A stretch of 6,301 nucleotides of DNA, taken from assembly GCA_002347925.1 (NCBI GenBank), contig DDYL01000181.1, positions 261 through 6,561 on the forward strand. Reading direction: 5' to 3'. Shown here one piece after another: positions 1 to 5,740 of the stretch. Source of the stretch: Chloroflexi bacterium UBA2235 (GTDB taxonomy: Bacteria; Chloroflexota; UBA11872; UBA12225). Within the stretch, counting starts at the first letter, position 1. Each line of letters begins with the position of its first letter. The notes under the pieces were generated by a model. That model did not search any database. It worked only from the letters and a program-made list of their open reading frames with translations, and was not told where the DNA came from. The position numbers were made by a program, and so were the translations under genes.

Positions 1-2
1 TG

Positions 3-1604
3 GCGCGAGACGCATCCACCGCCGATGACGCACCCGGTGAGAGCGTTGTTTCGTCCGTCGCTTCGGTGGCGGGTGCGGCCGGTGGGGTCTCGCTTGTTGC
101 CGGACTTGTGTGGTGGGCTGCTGTTCAATCTACCTCCCCCGAGGTCCTCGCCCTCCTGATAGTCGGGGCAGTTCTCGTTGCCATCTATGCAATCGTCAAC
201 AGCCGAGATTTGCTGGTCTGGGCAGGTAGCCGGGGGGCGCAGCGCGGTAGCGTCGCTACGGTGCAATCCGTCGCCGTGATCGGATTGCTGGTCGTCATCA
301 ATTGGACGGCCAATAATTTCGGGGGTCAGATTGACCTCACTGACGCACGGCGGTACACCCTTGCTGATCAGACCCAAAAGGTACTGTCGCAGCTTGATCG
401 TGATGTCAAGGTTGTCGCGTTCTTTCCAAGTCGTCAGGAAGATCCCTTCACGAGGGGAACCAAATCGCTTCTAAACCAGTATCAGAAGGCATCGCCGAGG
501 ATCACCATCGAGTTTGTCGATCCGGATATCAACCCTGGCGCAGCCAAGCAGTACGACATCAAGAATTATCCGATCACGATTTTCACGTCTGGTGATCGCA
601 AGGAAGAGACTACTGGCCTCACCGAACAGGACTTCACCAGTGCCTTGCTCAAGCTTTCGCGGACTGAGAAGAAGAAGGTGTATTTCCTTCAGGGACATCA
701 GGAACGCGACCCAGACTCATCCCAACCCACAGGGTTCAACACCATCTCTCAGGCGCTGAAGCGTGAGAATTATGTGGTCGAGAAGTTGTCCTTTCTCACC
801 AGTCCTCAGGTGCCAGCGGACGCAGCGGTCCTGGTGATCGCCGGTGCGCGTGCGCGGGCACTGGAGAACGAGGTCAAGGCGGTCGCAGATTTTCTCGATG
901 CTGGTGGGCACGTGCTCGCGCTTCTTGAGCCGAAGCAGGAGACGGGTTATGAAGCCATTTTCGAGAAGTGGAATATCACCGTTGGGAATGACTTGGTCAT
1001 CGATCCATCGCGCAACTACAACGGTGACCCGCTGACCCCTGCCCCGTTGCCTCAACCCGGGCACCGGATTACCGGTTCGTTGACGGATGTCTTGATGCCA
1101 GGATCCCGGACAATTACCCCGAAGTCGGCAGCCGGAACCGATCTTGCAATCGCCTCGCTTCTCAAGACCACAGAGCGTGGTTGGGGCGAGACCACCATGG
1201 CCGGACAAGCGAAGTACGACGAAGGTGTGGACGTCAAGGGGCCGGTTTCAGTTGCGGTTGCCGTGAACCGTTCGGATCCAACCGCACCGGTAACCCCCGG
1301 TGCCACGCCAACCCCTGGAACCACGCCAAAGGTTCCGAAGGGGCGGATTGTAGTTGTCGGCAATACCGAGTTTGCTTCGAATACGCTCGCGGCACCGGTC
1401 TTGGGTAACCGCGATTTTTTTGTGAATTCGGTGAACTGGCTCGCAGAAGAAGAGGACTTGATCAGTATTCGTGCTGAACCCCAGTCGGCTGCGACAGTGG
1501 TCATGACGAACCAGTCGCAGGTTCTGGTCTTCTTCACGACGGTGGTGCTGGTGCCAGTATCTGCCCTACTGATCGGCATAGCGATCTGGTGGCAGCGTCG
1601 GTGA
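3..1604 (+). CDS. GldG-like auxiliary subunit of an uncharacterised ABC-2 type transporter (5' end at or beyond the window edge)
   Basis: Likely membrane-anchored accessory protein of an ABC export system, with its main domain outside the cytoplasm; the substrate is unknown. Counting from the GTG at 66 (512 residues), hydrophobic segments lie at about 8-22, 26-43 and 66-82. A GldG/ABC_transp_aux-type alpha/beta domain covers about 90-460, with landmarks RRYTLADQT (95-103), IEFVDPD (148-154), YFLQGHQE (206-213), FLDAGGHVLALLEP (276-289) and the late strand RIVVVGNTEFASN (427-439). A final membrane helix at about 485-508 ends in WWQRR. A Thr/Pro-rich insertion sits at 408-425. The frame stays open upstream of 66 to the edge, and GTG 66 has no ribosome binding site and would fall inside the first membrane segment. 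Bases 1-2 are 'tg' in frame, so the true start may be an NTG beginning one base outside (protein starting M-A-R-D-A). A DUF4340 gene follows 6 bases later, a pairing seen in GldG-type ABC operons. Family assignment is confident; function is unknown. Confidence 0.85.
   Translation, partial: ARDASTADDAPGESVVSSVASVAGAAGGVSLVAGLVWWAAVQSTSPEVLALLIVGAVLVAIYAIVNSRDLLVWAGSRGAQRGSVATVQSVAVIGLLVVINWTANNFGGQIDLTDARRYTLADQTQKVLSQLDRDVKVVAFFPSRQEDPFTRGTKSLLNQYQKASPRITIEFVDPDINPGAAKQYDIKNYPITIFTSGDRKEETTGLTEQDFTSALLKLSRTEKKKVYFLQGHQERDPDSSQPTGFNTISQALKRENYVVEKLSFLTSPQVPADAAVLVIAGARARALENEVKAVADFLDAGGHVLALLEPKQETGYEAIFEKWNITVGNDLVIDPSRNYNGDPLTPAPLPQPGHRITGSLTDVLMPGSRTITPKSAAGTDLAIASLLKTTERGWGETTMAGQAKYDEGVDVKGPVSVAVAVNRSDPTAPVTPGATPTPGTTPKVPKGRIVVVGNTEFASNTLAAPVLGNRDFFVNSVNWLAEEEDLISIRAEPQSAATVVMTNQSQVLVFFTTVVLVPVSALLIGIAIWWQRR
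1293..1328 (+). repeat. 18-base tandem duplication encoding TPGATP-TPGTTP
   Basis: Two adjacent 18-base units (1293-1310 and 1311-1328) match at 15 of 18 positions and are in frame with the GldG-like gene. They encode the hexapeptides TPGATP and TPGTTP inside a Thr/Pro-rich loop of the extracytoplasmic domain. This looks like an in-frame duplication within a low-complexity linker rather than a mobile repeat. Confidence 0.75.
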
Positions 1605-1610
1605 CGATCC

Positions 1611-2315
1611 GTGAGTAGTTCTTCGTCCAGAACCCGACCCGCCACACCGCGCGGTGGCAGTGGTCCGCGCAAGGAGATGCCTCGGCAGCAAAGGGAGGCG
1701 GCGCCGGTCGTTCCGGTATCCCGTGGTCGTGCGGGTGTCCGCCTTACGAGTTTGCTTGTCATTATCCTGGTGAGTTCGACAGCCGGAGCGTGGTACTTCG
1801 GCGGGCAGGCAACTGAGGCGACCACCACTGCCAAGCAGGTGGTTTCCGTAGCGTCGGCAAATGTACAGAAGGTCACGCTTCAGGCAAACGGCCAAGCAGT
1901 CACATTTGAGCGTAACTCCGACGGAAAGCTGGCACCGACTTCGCCGATTGCTACGCCAACGGCGTTTCCGACGCCCGCGGGCACAATTACAGCTCCAGTG
2001 CTTCCGCCGGTGCAGATTGACACGGGCGCACGCGTCGAGAGCTACCTGACCCAATTGCACGACCTCAATATTGACCGGGTCCTTGTCAAGTCTCCTGGTG
2101 ACGGTGCAGAGTACGGCCTAGACAGGCCCGTCCTTGTAACCACCCTCGCGCCGAAGTCAGGCCCGTTGGTGACGATTACGTTTGGGTCTGGCAACCCTCA
2201 AGGGAATGCCGTGTATGTCAAGCGCGACCCACCGGGGGATATCGTCCTCGTTTCTCGCTACACGATTGACGAGTTTGTGAAGTTCGCGCAGTCGGTAACC
2301 CCGGCCAATCCGTAG
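1611..2315 (+). CDS. Membrane-anchored DUF4340 domain protein
   Basis: A 234-residue single-pass membrane protein with no known biochemical activity. Residues 1-44 form a Ser/Arg/Pro-rich, positively charged tail, expected to be cytoplasmic. Residues 45-62 form one membrane helix. The rest should be outside the membrane. The C-terminal half has the DUF4340 pattern: a helix with LTQLHDLNIDRVLV (146-159), then YGLDRPVLVTTL (168-179), a strand ending TITFGSG (188-194), NAVYVKRD (199-206) and VLVSRYTIDEF (212-222). Residues about 108-134 are Pro/Thr/Ala-rich and replace the usual early part of the domain. The GTG start is 6 bases after the stop of the GldG-like gene. A GGTGA, which fits the 3' part of the Shine-Dalgarno consensus and overlaps that stop, lies 6 bases before it. 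The alternative ATG at 1677 has AAGGAG directly abutting it with no spacer, so the GTG is preferred. DUF4340 proteins commonly follow GldG-like subunits, so this is probably a partner in the same transporter; that role is inferred. Confidence 0.8.
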   Translation: MSSSSSRTRPATPRGGSGPRKEMPRQQREAAPVVPVSRGRAGVRLTSLLVIILVSSTAGAWYFGGQATEATTTAKQVVSVASANVQKVTLQANGQAVTFERNSDGKLAPTSPIATPTAFPTPAGTITAPVLPPVQIDTGARVESYLTQLHDLNIDRVLVKSPGDGAEYGLDRPVLVTTLAPKSGPLVTITFGSGNPQGNAVYVKRDPPGDIVLVSRYTIDEFVKFAQSVTPANP

Positions 2316-2353
2316 TTTCGAGTCTCTTCGAGATGGTGACGGCTGCCGTATGG
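2316..2353. other. Convergent intergenic gap, no canonical terminator
   Basis: The 38 bases between the + strand DUF4340 gene and the - strand hisIE gene contain two very small dyads: TCTC-TTC-GAGA at about 2323-2333 and ACGG-CTG-CCGT at about 2339-2349. Neither stem exceeds 5 base pairs and neither is followed by a T run, so a factor-independent terminator is not supported. Two transcription units meet here, so termination may be Rho-dependent or lie inside the opposing genes. Confidence 0.4.
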
Positions 2354-3016
2354 CTACTTGTGTCTTCTGGCAAGGACTGCCTCGACGTCAGTCGGGGACA
2401 TTCCGGCGTCGGCGAGAAGCACAAGGGTGTGGAACCAGAGGTCCGCCATTTCGTTCGAAAGCTCCTCGTGCGAACGATTCTTGGCGGCGATGATCACTTC
2501 GGCGGCTTCTTCTCCAACCTTCTTTGCGATGCGGTCGACACCACGGGCCAGCAATCCGGCCACATACGATCCCTCGGGCTTGGCGCGCTTTCGCTCTTCG
2601 ATGATTGCGTGAACCCACGGCAACGATCCCGGACGGATATCCGCATTTTCCGACCATGGTTTTGAGACTTCAACCTGTTGGCCATCGAGCGTTCGGTAGT
2701 AGCATGAGACCGCGCCTGTGTGGCACGTCGGGCCAACCGGATCGGCAAGGTAGAGAAGACTGTTCTCCTCGCAATTGCGACGGATTTCGGTGACGTTCAG
2801 GTAGTTTCCCGAAGTCGCCCCTTTGTGCCAGGGTTCGTTTCGTGATCGGCTCCAGAACCACGCCTGACCGGACTCGATTGTCTTCACCACCATTTCGCGG
2901 GTACTGAAGGCCACCATCAGGACCTCGCCCGTGGTTCGGTCCTGGACGACGACCGGTACGAGGCCATCCGGACCGAATGTGATCGATTCGAGTCCGCCGT
3001 CATGGAGCCTCGACAT
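2354..3016 (-). CDS. hisIE: Bifunctional phosphoribosyl-AMP cyclohydrolase / phosphoribosyl-ATP pyrophosphatase
   Basis: Cytoplasmic enzyme for steps 2 and 3 of histidine synthesis: the HisE part turns PR-ATP into PR-AMP, and the HisI part opens the purine ring to give ProFAR. The 220-residue length matches HisI-HisE fusions. HisI spans about 10-110, with GEVLMVAF, WFWSRSR, WHKGATSGN and the three zinc cysteines C82, C98 (GPTCHTG) and C105, spaced 16 and 7 as in E. coli. HisE spans about 128-220 and is an all-alpha MazG-like domain with KKVGEEAAEV (165-174; E169, E170, E173) and NEMADLWFH (188-196; E189, D192). Oddly, the usual D-C-D-x-D around the first cysteine reads N-C-E-E-N (81-85). I chose the ATG at 3016 because AGAAGGA lies 7 bases upstream; the ATG at 3037 would add 7 residues but has no ribosome binding site. 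The gene is last in the his block, 110 bases after hisF. Identification is firm. Confidence 0.95.
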   Translation of the reverse strand: MSRLHDGGLESITFGPDGLVPVVVQDRTTGEVLMVAFSTREMVVKTIESGQAWFWSRSRNEPWHKGATSGNYLNVTEIRRNCEENSLLYLADPVGPTCHTGAVSCYYRTLDGQQVEVSKPWSENADIRPGSLPWVHAIIEERKRAKPEGSYVAGLLARGVDRIAKKVGEEAAEVIIAAKNRSHEELSNEMADLWFHTLVLLADAGMSPTDVEAVLARRHK

Positions 3017-3023
3017 GGGTGGT

Positions 3024-3031
3024 TCCTTCTC
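3024..3031 (-). promoter_or_regulatory. Ribosome binding site deciding the hisIE start
   Basis: On the minus strand GAGAAGGA sits 7 bases before the ATG at 3016. The competing in-frame ATG at 3037 is preceded by ATTCTCTACGCGC, which has no purine-rich match to the 16S tail. This favours the shorter 220-residue product. Confidence 0.7.
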
Positions 3032-3126
3032 TTTCATGCGCGTAGAGAATGCGGTGTCTCACTGATCACGGCGGAGAACGTTTGCCGCGAAAGAGTTTTG
3101 GGATGCATGCGGAAATATGCTTCGCC

Positions 3127-3897
3127 TTACAACCGCACTGGCAAACCGTGAGTTGCAAGGTGACGCTTGACCTCGGGTACGGAAAAGACTCCGTAGTGGA
3201 ACACTGACGCGGCGAGCACGGCGTGGGCATGCCCGATCGAGAACGCGTCGGTGAAGTGGTCCAGGGTTCCTGCTCCTCCGGATGCCACAACCGGAACTTC
3301 AACCATCCCGGTGACCGTACTGAGCAACTCGAGATCGTAACCCTCTCGCGTGCCATCTGCATCGATCGAGTTGAGCACCAACTCCCCGGCCCCCCGGTCG
3401 ACGCCTTCGCGTGCCCATGCGACCGCATCGATCCCCGTTGCCTTTCGCCCGCCATTCACGTAGACCTGCCACCAGTTTCGACCATCGTCCTCGACGGTTT
3501 TCTTTGCATCAATTGAAAGGACAATGCACTGGCTACCGAACCGGCGCGCACCTTGGTCGATCAAGTCGGGGGTACGTACAGCTGCGGAATTGATACTCGT
3601 CTTGTCGGCTCCGGCGCGCAGTACGCCGTACAGGTCATCGACAGTGGCTAATCCACCACCCACACAGAGTGGGATAAACAGTTCCCGCGCGCAGTCCTCA
3701 AGGAGGTCCATGAAGAGACCGCGCCCTTCATGGGAGGCCGTGATGTCGTAGAACACCAGCTCGTCGGCACCGTCCGTGTTGTATCGCCGTGCGAGTTCAA
3801 TTGGATCACCGGCATCCTTGTCCGCCGAGAATTTCACTCCGCGGACGACACGGCCGGCAGCAACATCGAGACAGGGGATCACCCGCTTCGTCAACAT
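3127..3897 (-). CDS. hisF: Imidazole glycerol phosphate synthase, cyclase subunit HisF
   Basis: Cytoplasmic (beta/alpha)8-barrel of 256 residues, a normal length for the family. With the glutaminase HisH it converts PRFAR plus ammonia to imidazole glycerol phosphate (step 5) and AICAR, which returns to purine synthesis. The start MLTKRVIPCLDV places the catalytic aspartate at D11. The second catalytic aspartate is D130 in VLSIDAKK, the same position as in the Thermotoga maritima enzyme. Other family marks are KDAGDPIELA (27-36), GADELVFYDITAS (43-55), PLCVGGG (76-82), DKTSINSAAV (98-107), LNSIDADGTREGYD (175-188) and VVASGGAG (203-210), which form phosphate-binding loops. The ATG at 3897 lies 14 bases after the hisA stop, with only a weak purine stretch before it, so translation may be partly coupled to hisA. 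The gene is intact, with no sign of transfer. Identification is firm. Confidence 0.97.
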   Translation of the reverse strand: MLTKRVIPCLDVAAGRVVRGVKFSADKDAGDPIELARRYNTDGADELVFYDITASHEGRGLFMDLLEDCARELFIPLCVGGGLATVDDLYGVLRAGADKTSINSAAVRTPDLIDQGARRFGSQCIVLSIDAKKTVEDDGRNWWQVYVNGGRKATGIDAVAWAREGVDRGAGELVLNSIDADGTREGYDLELLSTVTGMVEVPVVASGGAGTLDHFTDAFSIGHAHAVLAASVFHYGVFSVPEVKRHLATHGLPVRL

Positions 3898-3911
3898 AAA
3901 TCAGTCTCTGG

Positions 3912-4688
3912 TCACGCGCCGGTTCGGGTGGCTGCAATTGCCTCCGCAACGGTCAGGCGCCCCGCGTAGAGTGCGCTACCAACGACTGCGCCCTCAAGAC
4001 CAAGTTTATGCAGTTCCTGGAGTTGGGCGACCGTCGTCACTCCGCCAGACGCGATCACGGATGCACGTCCGGCTACGGCCCGGTTCAATACGTCAAGTTC
4101 AGGCGTGTTCGGTCCAGTTAGTGTGGAGTCGCGAGCGATGTCGGTGCAGACGAACCGGATCACTCCGAGTGCAATCATGGCCTCAGCCAGGTCACGGGTG
4201 GTCATTTCGGATGGCGCCTGCCAGCCGCGGGTCGCGACACGCCCGTCGCGTCCATCAATCCCGACGATGACCGCTTCCTGTCCAGACGCACGGACCGCAT
4301 CAGCCACTTGGTCCGGATGCTCGACGGCGGCCGTGCCGAAGATGACTCGGTCGGCACCGGCATCAAGGGCGGCCCGTGCAACCGACGCCGAACGAATGCC
4401 GCCGCCCAATTCGAGGCGTGCGCCATGAGCATGCACGATGTCGGCGAGCTTCCTTACAAGGGCCGCGTTCGCCGGGGCACCGTCACGGGCCCCATCAAGG
4501 TCAACCACGTGGAGCCAGGTGGCACCCTCGCCGAGGAATTTGTTCGCCACGGCCTCAGCTGGATCGTCGTAAACGGTCTCACGCGAGTAGTCGCCCTGGT
4601 AAAGGTCTACGACCAGTCCACCCCGCAAGTCTATCGATGGCAGGATCACAAACCCCGCGCCTGTGGGAACGTGCGTACCGGCGTTCAT
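3912..4688 (-). CDS. hisA: ProFAR isomerase HisA
   Basis: Cytoplasmic (beta/alpha)8-barrel isomerase of 258 residues for step 4 of histidine synthesis. It turns ProFAR into PRFAR, the substrate of HisH-HisF. The general catalytic pair is seen as D20 in ILPSIDLRGG and D145 in IVGIDGRDG. Typical elements follow: YQGDY (30-34), ATWLHVVDLDGARDG (56-70), LELGGGIRS (92-100), RVIFGTAAVEHP (114-125), CTDIARDSTLTGPN (181-194), VIASGGV (211-217) and GAVVGSALYAG (233-243). The ATG shares a 4-base ATGA with the stop of hisH, which points to translational coupling, and GGGGGTGG lies just upstream. This start leaves about 12 extra residues before the first strand compared with the usual N-terminus; a GTG at 4649 would give a more typical length but has a poorly spaced ribosome site. 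A PriA-type dual HisA/TrpF activity cannot be excluded from sequence alone. Confidence 0.96.
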   Translation of the reverse strand: MNAGTHVPTGAGFVILPSIDLRGGLVVDLYQGDYSRETVYDDPAEAVANKFLGEGATWLHVVDLDGARDGAPANAALVRKLADIVHAHGARLELGGGIRSASVARAALDAGADRVIFGTAAVEHPDQVADAVRASGQEAVIVGIDGRDGRVATRGWQAPSEMTTRDLAEAMIALGVIRFVCTDIARDSTLTGPNTPELDVLNRAVAGRASVIASGGVTTVAQLQELHKLGLEGAVVGSALYAGRLTVAEAIAATRTGA

Positions 4689-5356
4689 GCCACCCCCACG
4701 GTATCGGTTTGGCGGGTCGCAACGTGGCCAAGGTCACCACGTACGATCCGACCGAAGTTTGCATACAGGCGCAGCCCGCCGGCTGCACTCTTTTCGGGAT
4801 GGAATTGGGTTGCCACCAGGCTTCCCGAAGCGATCACCGACGGAAATGTGGTGCCATATGTCGTATCGCCAATTACAACTTGGGCGTCGGTGGCATCGAC
4901 ATAAAAGGAATGCACGAAGTAGAAGTGCGTGCCGTCTGGAATGCCATCAAAGATTGGATGCGGACGCACTTGGCGAACTTGGTTCCAACCCATATGGGGA
5001 ATGCTCAATCCGGGAGCAAATCTGCGAACTGTCCCGCCGAGGATGTCAAGACAGGCGTGCGAGCCACCTTCCTCCGAAACAGTGAACAAGGCTTGCATGC
5101 CCATGCACACCCCGAGGAATGGCTTTCCGAGCGAGATTACCTCGGCAATCACCCCGGTAAGGTTCCTGGAAACGAGGTTTTCCATCGTGTCGGCCGCAGC
5201 GCCAACTCCTGGAAGAATGACGCCCGGCGCCCTGCGTATGACTGCCTCATCGTCGGTGACGACAGCGTTGAGACCGGCGTGGGCCACGGCGTGCACCACG
5301 CTCCGGAGGTTTCCCGCTCCGTAATCAATGATTGCGATTGCGTCCGCGGTGCTCAC
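4685..5356 (-). CDS. hisH: Imidazole glycerol phosphate synthase, glutamine amidotransferase subunit HisH
   Basis: Cytoplasmic class I glutamine amidotransferase of 223 residues that supplies ammonia to HisF for step 5 of histidine synthesis. The catalytic triad is visible: nucleophile C84 in GVCMGMQ, then H186 and E188 in TQFHPEKS. The oxyanion-strand motif is LPGVGAAADTM (48-58). IPHMGWN (119-125) and YFVHSFY (146-152) are standard HisH marks, and the N-terminus AIIDYGAGNLRSV (8-20) is typical. About 17 residues extend beyond the usual C-terminal LYANFGRIV; the tail appears to carry the hisA ribosome site and ends in the ATGA overlap with hisA. The start is GTG at 5356, supported by AGGAG 6 bases upstream. 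The gene follows yggT after 84 bases with no convincing promoter or terminator between. Identification is firm. Confidence 0.97.
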   Translation of the reverse strand: MSTADAIAIIDYGAGNLRSVVHAVAHAGLNAVVTDDEAVIRRAPGVILPGVGAAADTMENLVSRNLTGVIAEVISLGKPFLGVCMGMQALFTVSEEGGSHACLDILGGTVRRFAPGLSIPHMGWNQVRQVRPHPIFDGIPDGTHFYFVHSFYVDATDAQVVIGDTTYGTTFPSVIASGSLVATQFHPEKSAAGGLRLYANFGRIVRGDLGHVATRQTDTVGVA

Positions 5357-5362
5357 GGTAGT

Positions 5363-5367
5363 CTCCT
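5363..5367 (-). promoter_or_regulatory. Ribosome binding site of hisH (GTG start)
   Basis: On the minus strand AGGAG sits 6 bases before the GTG at 5356. It is the clearest ribosome binding site in the window and supports the non-ATG start of hisH. Confidence 0.7.
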
Positions 5368-5440
5368 GAGGGCGGGTGGTGAGAGGCTGGCGCGGACCAT
5401 TAGGTGGACAGCTCCGAATGGCTAACGCCTGCCCGCAAGG

Positions 5441-5737
5441 TTACCGAAAGTTGTTCGCTGCCGATTGCAAAACGCTAGTCGCGATGTTCCCCGCTGTCTG
5501 CAGGACGATCATGGCCACGAACGGCGAGAGGTCAAGCATTCCCATCGTCGGCAGTATTCGGCGCAAAGGTGACAGGATAGGCTCGGTGATGTCCCGAAGG
5601 AACCTTGAGATGACGTTGTCGCTCCCTGGCGGAACGAACCACGAGAATATTGCCCGTAGGAAGATTGCGCTTGTCAAAACCTGCACGAGGAGGCTGACGA
5701 ATTGGGACGCATAAAGGAACAGGTACTGAATTTCCAT
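5441..5737 (-). CDS. yggT: YggT family small membrane protein
   Basis: A 98-residue inner-membrane protein with one YGGT repeat. Hydrophobic segments lie at about 8-34 and 71-90, joined by a loop carrying the family signature. The signature includes FLRAIFSWFVPP (26-37), the conserved stretch TEPILSPLRRILP (51-63) and LDLSPFVAMIVL (68-79). The biochemical role of the family is not settled. It has been linked to osmotic stress tolerance and envelope or division processes, and it is often found beside yggS, as here. The ATG is 3 bases after the yggS stop, and GGAG lies 10 bases upstream inside the end of yggS, so the two are very likely co-transcribed. Length is usual for single-repeat members. 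Assignment is confident; function is not. Confidence 0.92.
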   Translation of the reverse strand: MEIQYLFLYASQFVSLLVQVLTSAIFLRAIFSWFVPPGSDNVISRFLRDITEPILSPLRRILPTMGMLDLSPFVAMIVLQTAGNIATSVLQSAANNFR

Positions 5738-5740
5738 CGG

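Noticed and set aside
717..1208. Open frame of 163 codons on the - strand inside the GldG-like gene.
   Set aside because: It is fully antisense to a gene with clear family motifs and has no supporting start site or domain.
1052..1876. Open frame of 274 codons on the - strand opposite the GldG-like and DUF4340 genes.
   Set aside because: It spans the junction of two real genes on the other strand, and its product has no recognisable motifs. It is treated as a shadow frame.
2316..2353. Possible bidirectional terminator in the convergent gap.
   Set aside because: The two stems have 4 to 5 pairs and no T run on either strand, so a factor-independent terminator is not supported.
3034..3108. His attenuator leader peptide before hisIE.
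   Set aside because: The 24-codon frame has only two separate His codons and no terminator/antiterminator pair follows it.
4376..5425. Open frame of about 350 codons on the + strand opposite hisA and hisH.
   Set aside because: It lies wholly antisense to two genes with full catalytic motifs, its translation is rich in Arg, His, Cys and Pro with no recognisable domain, and it has no ribosome site. It is a by-product of high-GC codon use.
5357..5440. Possible promoter before hisH (TTAGCC, 17 bases, TAATGG on the minus strand).
   Set aside because: Each box matches too few consensus bases to distinguish it from chance, and the lineage's promoter consensus is unknown.
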